Positions 24,962-35,877 are shown, numbered from the stretch's first letter. The stretch is 64,000 nucleotides of DNA from Enterococcus sp. RIT-PI-f (GCF_001297065.1 NZ_LHOX01000021.1:155578-219577), one strand, 5' to 3'. Notes: generated from the letters alone by a model not told the origin. Numbers and translations are program-made.

Positions 24962-25288
24962 ATGGACACTTTTGAGACACTTGATAGCCGTTTGACCCAG
25001 ATTTTGGCAGGGTTCAATCAATGGCAAGGCTCCGTTGAAGAAGCGGCAGCCTTGATGACACAAAACCAATCGTTGCTTGATGGGTTGACCACTGATTCAG
25101 TGCATAGTCCTGAAACAGCGGCGTTAGCCCAACAAGTTATGAACGCCTATCAAGACTTTTTGGCCCAACTCAAAGCACAGCAGCAAGTGATCAAACAAGA
25201 ATTGGCCCGGTTGAATCGGCCGAACAATTTGGTTAAAACCTATCTGCAACAAGAAGATGGTGCAGCTTTCGTGGAATTTGATTTATAA
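24962..25288 (+). CDS. Small helical protein between fliD and fliS, likely FliT-type chaperone
   Basis: 108 aa from ATG 24962 (site GAAAGGA); an ATG at 24938 is less well placed. The protein is almost all helix with many Gln, Leu and Ala residues and ends NLVKTYLQQEDGAAFVEFDL. No strong family motif is readable. Its size, helical pattern and place beside fliD and fliS suggest a FliT-like chaperone for FliD. The identification is inference. Confidence 0.6.
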   Translation: MDTFETLDSRLTQILAGFNQWQGSVEEAAALMTQNQSLLDGLTTDSVHSPETAALAQQVMNAYQDFLAQLKAQQQVIKQELARLNRPNNLVKTYLQQEDGAAFVEFDL

Positions 25289-25302
25289 GTGAGGAGAAAG
25301 AA

Positions 25303-25671
25303 ATGAATTATCAGCAAATGCAAAACAATTATCTGCAAAACCAAGTGATGAGCGCCTCCCCCAATAAATTGATAGAAATGCTGTTGCAAGCAGCTGTCAA
25401 ACACGTCAAGTTAGGGCAGATCGCCATCACTGAGGCACAGCCAGCTAAAGCCCATCAGCAGTTGACCAAAGCCCAAAATATTCTATTGGAATTGCGCTAT
25501 GCTTTGGATGCTGCACAAGGTGGAGAGATCGCAGCAGATTTGGATCAACTGTACGGCTATATGTATGATGAATTGGTCCAAGCCAATGTCCGCAAAGATC
25601 CGCAACCTGCAGCACAGGTAGCAAGTTTGTTGTCAGAGTTGTTGGAAAGTTGGCAAACCATCACCCAATAA
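25303..25671 (+). CDS. fliS: Flagellin export chaperone FliS
   Basis: 122 aa. MNYQQMQNNYLQNQVMSASPNKLIEMLLQAAVKHVKLG is the recognisable FliS start (Y-x-N/Q ... S-P-x-x-L-I-x-M-L), followed by helices containing LRYALDAAQGGEIAADLDQLYGYMYDELVQANVRKD. FliS binds the flagellin C-terminus before export. It is the last recognised flagellar gene of the cluster; no strong terminator follows. Confidence 0.95.
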   Translation: MNYQQMQNNYLQNQVMSASPNKLIEMLLQAAVKHVKLGQIAITEAQPAKAHQQLTKAQNILLELRYALDAAQGGEIAADLDQLYGYMYDELVQANVRKDPQPAAQVASLLSELLESWQTITQ

Positions 25672-25756
25672 AATCATTGGTATCTATGGATAAATGAAAA
25701 ATAACCGACAAATGATTAAATTTTCCCCATGTATCCCTTTACATTGAGTCTAATTT

Positions 25757-25785
25757 TTTACCTCCATGCGACTATCTGGTACTCT
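25757..25785 (+). promoter_or_regulatory. Candidate sigma-A promoter for the membrane protein gene
   Basis: TTTACC, 17 bases, TACTCT, with a TGG extended -10. It lies about 40 bases before the ATG at 25827. Both hexamers are imperfect, so confidence is moderate to low. The gap 25672-25826 shows no good terminator for the flagellar transcript. Confidence 0.4.
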
Positions 25786-25826
25786 TTTTATGAGTGCACT
25801 AGAAAAGGTGCAAGGAGGTTTTTTTT

Positions 25827-27554
25827 ATGCAAAAAATAAAACAGCATCCACTGATGGGGCAGGTTTTGCTATTGATTGGCATGAGTGTCGTCTTTTTGCT
25901 GCCGCAAATCATTGGCAAAGGCATGATCTTAGGGTCCGATGTGGTCTTTCACTTCAATCGCTTTTATGAAACCAGTCAGCAAATCAAAGAAGGCAATTTC
26001 CAGTACTTTTTATCGATCTATGGGTTCCAGCAATCTGGGCGGATCGTCAATGCATTGTATGGCCCTTTTTTTGCGTACTTTCAAGGGCTGTTGGTTCTGT
26101 TGAGTCCTTCTTGGTATGCGTATCAATTGCTGTCAAATGGCTTGCTGTATCTGTTGGCAGGCTTCTCGATGTATGGACTGCTGCGGCACCTCAAGGTAAA
26201 TGGCTGGTTGGCCACAGCAATGGGGATTTTTTATATGTCGACCTATTCGATCCAATACTGGATCGAACGACAAGGATTCTCTGCTTGGGGTGCGGCAGTT
26301 TTACCTTTATGTCTGATTCCGTTGATTGCATTAGGCCAAGAAAAACGGTTGCGGCCATTTGCTGTGGGTGTTTCGGTCGCTGTCTTGTTTCAAATCCATG
26401 TGTTCTCAAGTATTTTGCTGGTCTTGATGTACGGCCCCTTTTTTATTCGTGCGTTCTTTCGCAGCGAGGAACCGCAGGCCAAACGTCAGCTGATCATCAA
26501 ATTGGTGGGTGCCATCGCAATTTTTATGGTATTGACAGCGAATATTTGGGTGGGGATGGCAGATCTGTATTTGAACAACCAGCTTTTGGCACCTTTCGTC
26601 AACCATAATATGCAGAACAATACGATTACTGGCACCAGTAGTTACTGGTGGTCAACACCGGTACTGTTGCCGATCCTCTGTGCCCTATTCTTTTGTGGTG
26701 CGTTGAAAGTTTGGTCCAAGTTGACCAGTGACTTCAAGTTACTGACTTGGGTGGCGGCGATTTTTTTCATTTTAGCCACCAATTTTGTGCCTTGGACTTG
26801 GCTGGGCAGTTTGGATAATGGATTGATTGCATTGATCCAGTTCCCATTTCGCTTTTTTGTGCCCGCCACGGTGTTGATCATTGCAGGTCTATGCTTGCTG
26901 ATCCCTTATTACCAAGGTCAGCAGTTGGTCAAACCGGTTTGGGTCGTCTTATTGGTGCTGTTGAGTAGTGGTCAAGTGCTGATCCAAACGACGAACAAAA
27001 TGCGAGAATGGCAATCAGATGAAGCAGCGGTAACTTTACGCAATCATACTTATTTAGGTACAGACTCTGCCGCTGAATTGAAAGCCGCTTATTTTGTCAC
27101 AGACAAATCCTTAGCGTTGGATCTTTATCAGCGCTCCACACCGGATTATGTGCCGATTTACCAAGAAACCACTGAAAACAAATATGATGCCTATGGGGAG
27201 CAAATCATAGAAGGCAACAATACTGTCATAAAGACGGTAGAAAATGGCAAGCTGACGGTACGTTGGCAGGGAGATGCTGTTGACTGGGTACAAATACCGA
27301 TCATCAATTATCGGTACACAGAACTGACGCTGAACGAAAAGTCCCTTACGAGAGAGGATATCCAGCTAAGTACGATTGGTGTGGTGACTGTGCAGCAGAA
27401 AGTGGGATCGAATGTCTTGGTAGTAGATTACGATGCGCCATGGTATTTTGATAGTGCCTTGTGGCTTACGATGGCAGCATGGCTGATATTACCGATTGGG
27501 TATGCCGCTTGGTGGTGGCGATGGTCGAAAAAGACAAGCACAGCAATCAAATAA
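25827..27554 (+). CDS. Polytopic membrane protein, GT-C / YfhO-like, function unknown
   Basis: 575 aa with about 12 hydrophobic helices in the first about 400 residues and one more at the C-terminus (about 545-565). Between them lies an extracellular segment of about 140 residues with many Asn and Thr. The first loop has GSDVVFHFNRFYETSQQIKEGNFQYFLSIYGFQQSGRIVNALYGPFFAYFQGL, with acidic and His residues placed as in GT-C type glycosyltransferases and YfhO-like proteins that use lipid-linked sugars. The site AAGGAGG precedes the ATG. Its position right after fliS raises the possibility of a role at the cell surface or in flagellin modification, but it has its own possible promoter and terminator. 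Confidence 0.7.
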   Translation: MQKIKQHPLMGQVLLLIGMSVVFLLPQIIGKGMILGSDVVFHFNRFYETSQQIKEGNFQYFLSIYGFQQSGRIVNALYGPFFAYFQGLLVLLSPSWYAYQLLSNGLLYLLAGFSMYGLLRHLKVNGWLATAMGIFYMSTYSIQYWIERQGFSAWGAAVLPLCLIPLIALGQEKRLRPFAVGVSVAVLFQIHVFSSILLVLMYGPFFIRAFFRSEEPQAKRQLIIKLVGAIAIFMVLTANIWVGMADLYLNNQLLAPFVNHNMQNNTITGTSSYWWSTPVLLPILCALFFCGALKVWSKLTSDFKLLTWVAAIFFILATNFVPWTWLGSLDNGLIALIQFPFRFFVPATVLIIAGLCLLIPYYQGQQLVKPVWVVLLVLLSSGQVLIQTTNKMREWQSDEAAVTLRNHTYLGTDSAAELKAAYFVTDKSLALDLYQRSTPDYVPIYQETTENKYDAYGEQIIEGNNTVIKTVENGKLTVRWQGDAVDWVQIPIINYRYTELTLNEKSLTREDIQLSTIGVVTVQQKVGSNVLVVDYDAPWYFDSALWLTMAAWLILPIGYAAWWWRWSKKTSTAIK

Positions 27555-27560
27555 CAATGT

Positions 27561-27599
27561 AAGCCTCTGCCAATTTGTGCGGAGGCTTCTTCTTTGTTT
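27561..27599 (+). terminator. Rho-independent terminator after the membrane protein gene
   Basis: AAGCCTCTGC (27561-27570) pairs with GCGGAGGCTT (27579-27588), 8-base loop, followed by TCTTCTTTGTTT. Confidence 0.9.
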
Positions 27600-27636
27600 G
27601 ATGTGCTATTGACCATTGATGGCAGACTACATCAAT

Positions 27637-27667
27637 CGTTGCGTTCGCAACGGTTTTTCTTTATACT
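27637..27667 (+). promoter_or_regulatory. marR promoter with overlapping palindromic operator
   Basis: TTGCGT (27639-27644), 17 bases, TATACT (27662-27667) form a good sigma-A promoter. The -35 lies inside the exact palindrome CGTTGCGTTCGCAACG (27637-27652), a typical size for a MarR-dimer site. The palindrome plus the T-run at 27654-27658 could also act as a short terminator. Autorepression by the MarR protein is the simplest reading. Confidence 0.65.
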
Positions 27668-27710
27668 AGAAAGCAAGCAAAAAGTCAGAACAGCAGAGAG
27701 GAAAGATAAG

Positions 27711-28151
27711 ATGGAAGCCATTATTCGTTCAATCAACCATATCGCTCGCATGGCGACTTTATATCGAGAACAAGAATTGAAAAAATATGGGTTAGGGGCG
27801 ATGCACCACACCTATCTATTGAATATTTGCCGTCAGCCTGGGATTAGCCAAGAGGCACTGGCAAAGTTGATTTTTGTCAATAAGAGCAATGTGGCCCGTC
27901 AACTAGCGGTTTTGGAAGAAAAGGGATTTGTTACACGGCAAACCAGTCAGGAAGACCGTCGGCAATTGCTGGTTTACCCTACAGAAGATGCGCGTGCACT
28001 CATACCTGTGATCCAAGACATTTTGCAACGATGGAATGCCCGAGTGATGGTTGATTTTTCCGCCGAAGAACAAAAACAATTACTAGACCAGCTGGCGGTG
28101 GTCAAAGAAAAATCCCAACAATTGCTAGAGAAAGCAGAGGTGGGGGAATGA
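27711..28151 (+). CDS. MarR family transcriptional regulator
   Basis: 146 aa from ATG 27711 (site GAGAGGAAAG); the open frame from 27594 runs through the promoter and is not used. Winged-helix core: PGISQEALAKLIFVNKSNVARQLAVLEEKGFVTRQTSQEDRRQLLVYPTEDARALIPVIQDI, with the DRR wing typical of MarR. The stop overlaps the start of the ABC exporter gene (ATGA), so it very likely controls that operon. The arrangement resembles the enterococcal ChlR-EfrEF drug-exporter locus; identity with it is not established. Confidence 0.93.
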   Translation: MEAIIRSINHIARMATLYREQELKKYGLGAMHHTYLLNICRQPGISQEALAKLIFVNKSNVARQLAVLEEKGFVTRQTSQEDRRQLLVYPTEDARALIPVIQDILQRWNARVMVDFSAEEQKQLLDQLAVVKEKSQQLLEKAEVGE

Positions 28152-29863
28152 ATTTACTCAAACAATATATCAGACCCTATGTCGGTCGCATCTCCCTTGG
28201 TGTAAGTATCAAGTTTTTCGGTTCATTGATGGATCTGCTCTTGCCTTGGATATTGGCTTATATTATCGATACGGTGATTCCTACCAAGGAAGTACCTCAG
28301 ATTTTTCTTTGGGGCGGGGTGATGCTGATTTGTTCTGTGATTGCCGTTGTGACCAACATTGTGGCCAATCGAATGGCTTCGAGTGTTGCCCGGGATACAA
28401 CAGGACATATCCGCCATGATTTGTTTGCCAAAGTCAGTTACTTATCGATTCCGCAAATCGAATCGGTAGGTGTGCCATCGTTGGTTTCCCGCTTGACAAC
28501 CGATACATACAATATTCACCAAACGGTAGGGATGAGTCAGCGCCTAGGTATCCGCGCACCGATTCTTTTGCTGGGGGGGATCATGATCACTGCGACGCTC
28601 GATCTAGTCTTGACGCTGGTATTGGTAGGTGTGCTGCCCTTCACATTGATCGCAGCGGTCTTGATCTCTAAACGTGGGATTCCTTTGTTTGCCACTTTGC
28701 AGCAGCAAGTGGATTTACTGGTTCGGACTGTGCGAGAGAATGTGACTGGGGCTCGGGTGATCAAAGCATTGTCAAAAGCAGACGTTGAGAAAACCCGTTT
28801 TGATCAAGTCAATCGCGGCGTGGTCGTTGCTGAAACCCATGCCAATCGAACAATGGCCGCCACGCCACCTTTGATGGACCTTTTTTTGAATATTGGGCTG
28901 ACACTAGTGATCGTTGTCAGTGCGTTTCGCGTCAATCAAGGGTTGACCCAGCCAGGAGTGATCATTGCCTTTTTGACTTATTTTACGATCATTTTGAATG
29001 CGATGTTGAGTATCACCCGTATTTTTGTGATTGTTTCTAAAGGATTGGCGTCGGCTGATCGGATTCAAGCGGTTTTGCAATTGCCACAGCATATGCGGGT
29101 GCTTGATGGTCCAGTGAAAAAAGAAGCAGCCCATATCGTCTTCGATCATGTGTCCTTTACGTATCCGAATGGCAATCAAGTGTTGAAAGAGATCGATTTT
29201 TCTTTACTGCCTGGAGAGACTCTTGGGATCATCGGAGCGACAGGAAGCGGCAAGTCCACGATCGTGAAGTTATTATTGCGTCTGTATGATCCCACTGCCG
29301 GACAGATTCGCGTCGATGGCCGGGATCTGCGAACGATTCCTTCGGAGGAACTGCATCAACTTTTTGGGATCGTCCTGCAAAAAGATATCTTATTTGCCGA
29401 ATCCATTGCTGAGAATATTGCTTTTGGGCGTCGTTTTTCGAAAGAACAGTTGGAAGAAGCCGCAGCACGGGCACAAGCCAAAGAATTTATTGAAACATTG
29501 CCTGAACGGTTTGGTCATCAATTACATGCCAAAGGCAGCAATCTAAGTGGCGGGCAAAAACAACGGGTGCTGCTGTCCCGCGCTTTGGCGGGAGAACCAG
29601 AAATATTGGTTTTAGATGATTCAGCCAGTGCATTAGACTATCAAACCGATGCCCGTTTGCGCCGGGTCTTAAAAGAAGATTTTCGCGAAACAACAACCAT
29701 CTTGATTGCCCAGCGCATCAGCTCAATTCAGCATGCTGATAAAATTTTGGTACTAGAAGATGGTGGCGTCAATGGGTTTGGCACGCACGCATCGTTACTG
29801 GCGACAAATCAGATTTATCAAGAGATTTATCAAGGACAGACAGGAGGTGCGATCAATGGCTAA
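28148..29863 (+). CDS. ABC exporter half-transporter with degenerate ATP site
   Basis: 571 aa. Six-helix exporter membrane domain (about 1-310) followed by an ATPase domain: Walker A GATGSGKST (about 361-369), canonical signature LSGGQKQR, Walker B ILVLDDS with Asp in place of the catalytic Glu, and H-loop AQRISSI with Gln in place of His. This is the non-catalytic half expected in heterodimeric multidrug exporters such as LmrCD or TM287/288. It overlaps marR by 4 bases and its partner gene by 8. Substrates cannot be read from the sequence. Confidence 0.93.
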   Translation: MNLLKQYIRPYVGRISLGVSIKFFGSLMDLLLPWILAYIIDTVIPTKEVPQIFLWGGVMLICSVIAVVTNIVANRMASSVARDTTGHIRHDLFAKVSYLSIPQIESVGVPSLVSRLTTDTYNIHQTVGMSQRLGIRAPILLLGGIMITATLDLVLTLVLVGVLPFTLIAAVLISKRGIPLFATLQQQVDLLVRTVRENVTGARVIKALSKADVEKTRFDQVNRGVVVAETHANRTMAATPPLMDLFLNIGLTLVIVVSAFRVNQGLTQPGVIIAFLTYFTIILNAMLSITRIFVIVSKGLASADRIQAVLQLPQHMRVLDGPVKKEAAHIVFDHVSFTYPNGNQVLKEIDFSLLPGETLGIIGATGSGKSTIVKLLLRLYDPTAGQIRVDGRDLRTIPSEELHQLFGIVLQKDILFAESIAENIAFGRRFSKEQLEEAAARAQAKEFIETLPERFGHQLHAKGSNLSGGQKQRVLLSRALAGEPEILVLDDSASALDYQTDARLRRVLKEDFRETTTILIAQRISSIQHADKILVLEDGGVNGFGTHASLLATNQIYQEIYQGQTGGAING

Positions 29864-31625
29864 TCGAAAAGTTGCCGAAAAACCAAAGAATAGTAAACAA
29901 ACCCTGCTGCGTTTGTGGGGGTATCTCTATGATAGTAAAGGTCTTTTATTTTTAGCAGCATTCTTGATGATGGCCAGCAATCTATTTGCTTTAGTCGGTC
30001 CACTGCTTTCCGGCTATGCGATCGATGCCATTCAATTAGGACCAGGAAAAGTTTTGTTCGATAAAGTCTTCTTTTATTGTGGGTTGATGCTGGTCTTTTA
30101 TAGCGCGTCTTCTGTGTTGAGTTATGTGATCTCGCTACTGATGATTCGTTTGAGCCAACGTGTCGTTGCAACGATGCGCAAGCATATTTTTGACAAAATC
30201 ACTGAACTGCCGATTGGTTATTTCGACCGGGTGGCGACAGGGGACATTATCAGTCGCGTCAGCTATGATGTCGATACGATCAATACCTCGTTAGCCAGCG
30301 ATGCCATCCAAGTTTTGAGCAGTATAGTGACGATCGTTGGTTCTTTCGCAATGATGCTTTTGATCTCGCCAGTGCTTGTCTTGATTTTTGTGGTGACGGT
30401 TCCGGCATCAGTCTTGTTGACCCGCTATTTGATGGGGAAATTCCAACCGCTATTCAGTCGACGTTCCCGCAAGCTAGGGGAATTGAACGGATTTGTTGAA
30501 GAAATCATTTCTGGTCAGCAAACGATCAAATTGTATAATCAAGAAGAAGCCATCATTGAACGTTTTGATGAAAAAAATCAGGATGCAGTCGATGCTTACT
30601 ACAATGCTGAATACTACGGTAGTATGACAGGACCTTCCATCAATTTTATCAATAATATTTCTTTGTCTTTGATCAGTATTTTTGGGGCTTTGCTCTTTTT
30701 ATTTGGTCACTTGTCTTTAGGGAATGTATCTTCTTTTGTATTGTATTCACGGAAATTTTCAGGACCAATCAATGAACTGGCTAATATCTTCAGCGATTTG
30801 CAATCAGCCTTAGCGGCGGCAGAGCGGATTTTCCGTTTGTTAGATGAAGCACCAGAGGTTTCTGATGTGCCGGATGCTTATGTGTTTAAAGAAGTCGCGG
30901 GTGAAGTGGCTTTAAACCATGTGTCTTTCGGCTACCAAAGGAATCGGCCGATCATACGGGATGTATCATTGACCGTACCCCCCGGCAGTCTAGTGGCGAT
31001 CGTCGGACCAACGGGTGCCGGCAAAACGACCATTGTCAATTTGCTGATGCGTTTCTATGATCCGGACAGTGGGGAGATTCGTTTAGATGGTCATGATATT
31101 CGTCAAGCGACGCGGAAGAGTCTAAGAGGCAGTTATGCGATGGTCTTGCAAGATACTTGGCTATTTACAGGAACGATTTTTGAAAATCTTGCGTATGGGA
31201 AAGCCGACGCTACTTTGGCGCAAGTAGAAGCAGCTGCAAAGGCGGCGCATATCCATGATTTTATCGACAGATTGCCCCATAAATATCAAACGATCATTTC
31301 AGAAGACGGTGCGGGGATTTCGCAAGGACAAAAGCAATTGCTGACGATTGCTCGAGCGATGTTATTAGATGCTGACTTGCTGATCCTTGATGAAGCAACG
31401 TCAAATGTGGATACCCAAACAGAATTGCTGATCCAATCAGCCATGACAGAATTGATGCAGGGCAAAACATCCTTTGTCATTGCCCATCGCCTGTCAACGA
31501 TCCGCCATGCTGATTTGATTTTGGTCGTGGAACAAGGCAATATTGTGGAGCAAGGCACCCACGATGCCTTATTGCAAAAAGGCGGACGCTATGCGGCACT
31601 GTATCAAGCACAGTTTGAGCAGTGA
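29856..31625 (+). CDS. ABC exporter half-transporter with intact catalytic site
   Basis: 589 aa from ATG 29856 (site GGAGGTG); the frame upstream overlaps the partner gene. Exporter membrane domain (about 15-330), then Walker A GPTGAGKTT, a degenerate signature ISQGQKQLL, Walker B LLILDEATSNVD with the catalytic Glu, and H-loop AHRLSTI. The degenerate signature complements the degenerate Walker B/H-loop of the partner, so one of the two ATP sites is inactive. Together they form a heterodimeric exporter. Confidence 0.94.
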   Translation: MANRKVAEKPKNSKQTLLRLWGYLYDSKGLLFLAAFLMMASNLFALVGPLLSGYAIDAIQLGPGKVLFDKVFFYCGLMLVFYSASSVLSYVISLLMIRLSQRVVATMRKHIFDKITELPIGYFDRVATGDIISRVSYDVDTINTSLASDAIQVLSSIVTIVGSFAMMLLISPVLVLIFVVTVPASVLLTRYLMGKFQPLFSRRSRKLGELNGFVEEIISGQQTIKLYNQEEAIIERFDEKNQDAVDAYYNAEYYGSMTGPSINFINNISLSLISIFGALLFLFGHLSLGNVSSFVLYSRKFSGPINELANIFSDLQSALAAAERIFRLLDEAPEVSDVPDAYVFKEVAGEVALNHVSFGYQRNRPIIRDVSLTVPPGSLVAIVGPTGAGKTTIVNLLMRFYDPDSGEIRLDGHDIRQATRKSLRGSYAMVLQDTWLFTGTIFENLAYGKADATLAQVEAAAKAAHIHDFIDRLPHKYQTIISEDGAGISQGQKQLLTIARAMLLDADLLILDEATSNVDTQTELLIQSAMTELMQGKTSFVIAHRLSTIRHADLILVVEQGNIVEQGTHDALLQKGGRYAALYQAQFEQ

Positions 31626-31657
31626 CCCCACGCACCAACTAGCCCAAACTTACTTGA

Positions 31658-33190
<1,533 letters not shown>

Positions 33191-33199
33191 ACAGCAAGG

Positions 33200-33235
33200 A
33201 AAAAAGTGCGTTCTTCGTGAACGTGCTTTTTTTGA
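33200..33235 (+). terminator. Rho-independent terminator after the first GH1 gene
   Basis: AAAAAAGTGCGTTC pairs with GAACGTGCTTTTTT (two G-U pairs) over the loop TTCGT, followed by T residues. Confidence 0.88.
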
Positions 33236-33245
33236 ATAAAAATCG

Positions 33246-33274
33246 TTGACAAGTGTAAACGATACAGGTAAAGT
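33246..33274 (+). promoter_or_regulatory. Sigma-A promoter of copA
   Basis: TTGACA (33246-33251), 17 bases, TAAAGT (33269-33274). It lies about 80 bases before the copA start, with a cop box just downstream. Confidence 0.72.
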
Positions 33275-33288
33275 ATAGAAAAGGATGA

Positions 33289-33300
33289 TTACAGTTGTAA
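33289..33300. promoter_or_regulatory. CopY-type cop box
   Basis: TTACAGTTGTAA contains the exact CopY operator TACANNTGTA (33290-33299) known from Enterococcus hirae. It lies about 15 bases after the -10. An imperfect second half-site (TACAGGTAAA, 33263-33272) overlaps the promoter. CopY releases this site when copper is high. Confidence 0.8.
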
Positions 33301-33354
33301 ACAAAAAATGAACAGCATCATCGAACCCCAATCGTTAGAGGAGGAAGGAACACC

Positions 33355-35808
33355 ATGATCGAAACCAATTTTGCTGTGAAAGGCATGACGTGTGCCTCTT
33401 GTGCGCAAACCGTGGAAAAAACGACTGCGAAGCTGACCGGTGTGGAAACGGCCAACGTGAACTTAGCAACAGAGAAGTTGCATATCCGGTATGATGAGCA
33501 GCAAGTAGATGAAGCACAGTTGGCAAAAGCTGTTGCTGATGCAGGATACGAACTGATTGGCTCACAACAAGAAACCGTCTTTGCAATCACAGGCATGACG
33601 TGTGCCTCTTGTGTACAAACAGTAGAGAACGCAGTCAAGCAGCTGTCAGGCATTCAATCTGCTGCTGTCAATTTGGCGACAGAAAAACTGACTGTCGCTT
33701 ACGATGAAAAATCCATCACGCCAGAAGCCATCAAAGCGGCTGTCAAACAGGCAGGGTACGACGCACAGTCTGTTTCTGAATCGACACAACAGGATAAAGA
33801 AAGCCAAATGCAGCACTTGTGGCGGCGGTTTTGGCTATCTGCTATTTTTACAGTGCCCTTGTTCTACTTGGCAATGGGCGAGATGGTGGGTTTACCTATC
33901 CCAAGTTTTTTGTCACCGATGGCCCATCCGACGACCTTTGTGACGCTGCAGTTTATACTGGTTATTCCCGTGATGATCTTAGGCAGTCCCTTTTTTGTAA
34001 CGGGGTACAAAGCCTTGATCAAGGGTCATCCCAATATGGATTCATTGGTCGCATTAGGTACGAGTGCAGCTTTCTTATACAGCTTGTACGGCACGGTCAT
34101 GGTCTATTTAGGCACGACCCATTATGCCATGCATCTTTACTATGAATCAGCTGCCGTCATTCTGACATTGATTACCCTAGGGAAATATCTGGAAGCTGTC
34201 TCTAAAGGCAAAACTTCAGAAGCTATCAAAAAATTGATGGATCTGGCACCGAAAAAAGCCCGTGTGATTCGTGGAATAGCTGAGAACCGTCAAGAAGTCG
34301 AAGTGCCCATTGCCGAAGTGGTCACTGGCGATCTCATCGTGGTTCGACCAGGGGAGAAAATTCCGGTAGATGGTGTGATTACTTCCGGCCGCTCTGCTAT
34401 AGATGAATCGATGATCACCGGTGAGAGCCTGCCAATCGAAAAACAGGTAGGCGATTCAGTCATCGGCGCGAGCGTGAATAAAAATGGTACCTTTCAGTAT
34501 GAGGCGACAAAGGTCGGCAATGACTCCACATTGGCACAAATCATTCAGTTGGTTGAAAATGCTCAAGGGTCGAAAGCCCCGATTGCGCGGATGGCAGACA
34601 AAGTATCTGGTGTGTTTGTACCAATCGTGATCGTTCTTGCGATTGCGGCTGGCTTGGCGTGGTTTTTCCTTGGGCAAGAGTCCTGGATTTTTTCATTAAC
34701 GATCACGATATCTGTGTTGGTGATCGCTTGTCCTTGCGCATTAGGGTTAGCAACACCCACTGCCATCATGGTTGGTACCGGGAAAGGTGCTGAAAACGGC
34801 GTCTTGATCAAGAGCGGGGATGCGCTGGAAACCGCCAGAAGTATCACCACAGTTGTTTTTGACAAAACAGGTACGATCACTGAAGGCAAGCCAGCAGTTA
34901 CAGACGTATTGCCTATTTCTGGACATACGGCATCAGAGTTGCTGCAAATTGCAGCATCTGTTGAAAAAGGATCTGAACATCCTTTAGGAGAAGCAATCGT
35001 CGCAGCTGCCAACAAGCAGCAACTAACATTGTTGCCTACCTCAGATTTTGAAGCTATTCCTGGTCATGGGATTCAAGGTGTAGTTGAAGGCGAAACAGTC
35101 TTACTAGGGAACCAAAAATGGCTTCAGCAAAAAGGCATATCAGTTGCTGGCTTGGTGCAACAGGCACAACAGTTGGCAGCAAACGGCAAAACACCGATGT
35201 ATGCTGCCCGCCATGGAGAAGCAATTGGCTTGATTGCAGTGGCAGATACCATTAAAGCCAGCAGCCAGCAAGCCATTGCGCGTCTGCATGAGATGGGATT
35301 GCACATTGCAATGATCACGGGGGACAATACGGCCACAGCTGCCGCAATCGCGAAACAGGTAGGTATCGATCAAGTGATCAGTGAGGTCTTGCCAGAAGAC
35401 AAAGCCAATCAAGTGGCCTTCTTGCAACAGAATGGAGAGAAGGTCGCTATGGTGGGGGATGGGATCAATGATGCACCCGCATTGGCACAAGCGGATATTG
35501 GCTTGGCCATTGGTTCTGGGACAGATGTCGCGATCGAATCTGCAGATATTGTCTTGATGCGCAGTGATTTGATGGATGTGCCAGCTGCTATTGAGCTGAG
35601 CCGGGCCACCATCAAAAACATCAAAGAGAATCTTTTTTGGGCCTTTGCGTACAATATATTAGGTATACCTGTCGCGATGGGCTTGCTGCATCTTTTTGGC
35701 GGTCCTTTGTTGAATCCGATGATCGCTGGCGCTGCTATGAGTTTCAGCTCAGTGTCAGTCTTACTCAATGCCTTGCGCTTGAAGCGATTCAAACCAACGA
35801 AAGCCTGA
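33355..35808 (+). CDS. copA: Copper-exporting P1B-type ATPase CopA
   Basis: 817 aa. Two N-terminal heavy-metal domains, each with GMTCASC (about residues 10-16 and 80-86), are followed by eight membrane helices. The metal-site CPC lies in [14 protein letters not shown] (about 459-461), the phosphorylated Asp in DKTGT (about 503), the nucleotide-binding SEHPLG and the [26 protein letters not shown] hinge. YN in FAYNILG and MxxSS in [12 protein letters not shown] identify the Cu(I) subgroup. It pumps Cu(I) out of the cell. The cop box upstream implies CopY control, but copY and copZ are not next to it. Confidence 0.95.
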   Translation: MIETNFAVKGMTCASCAQTVEKTTAKLTGVETANVNLATEKLHIRYDEQQVDEAQLAKAVADAGYELIGSQQETVFAITGMTCASCVQTVENAVKQLSGIQSAAVNLATEKLTVAYDEKSITPEAIKAAVKQAGYDAQSVSESTQQDKESQMQHLWRRFWLSAIFTVPLFYLAMGEMVGLPIPSFLSPMAHPTTFVTLQFILVIPVMILGSPFFVTGYKALIKGHPNMDSLVALGTSAAFLYSLYGTVMVYLGTTHYAMHLYYESAAVILTLITLGKYLEAVSKGKTSEAIKKLMDLAPKKARVIRGIAENRQEVEVPIAEVVTGDLIVVRPGEKIPVDGVITSGRSAIDESMITGESLPIEKQVGDSVIGASVNKNGTFQYEATKVGNDSTLAQIIQLVENAQGSKAPIARMADKVSGVFVPIVIVLAIAAGLAWFFLGQESWIFSLTITISVLVIACPCALGLATPTAIMVGTGKGAENGVLIKSGDALETARSITTVVFDKTGTITEGKPAVTDVLPISGHTASELLQIAASVEKGSEHPLGEAIVAAANKQQLTLLPTSDFEAIPGHGIQGVVEGETVLLGNQKWLQQKGISVAGLVQQAQQLAANGKTPMYAARHGEAIGLIAVADTIKASSQQAIARLHEMGLHIAMITGDNTATAAAIAKQVGIDQVISEVLPEDKANQVAFLQQNGEKVAMVGDGINDAPALAQADIGLAIGSGTDVAIESADIVLMRSDLMDVPAAIELSRATIKNIKENLFWAFAYNILGIPVAMGLLHLFGGPLLNPMIAGAAMSFSSVSVLLNALRLKRFKPTKA

Positions 35809-35834
35809 GTTGGGTCAATAAAATAAAGGCAGCT

Positions 35835-35877
35835 AACAGACCCTTAGACAGTGGTCGTCAAGGGTCTGTTTTTTTTT
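35835..35877 (+). terminator. Rho-independent terminator after copA
   Basis: AACAGACCCTT (35835-35845) pairs with AAGGGTCTGTT (35860-35870), 14-base loop, followed by nine T residues. Confidence 0.93.

Noticed and set aside
25672..25826. Terminator at the end of the flagellar transcript
   Set aside because: Only a distant AATCATT/AATGATT pairing was found; it is too weak to call.
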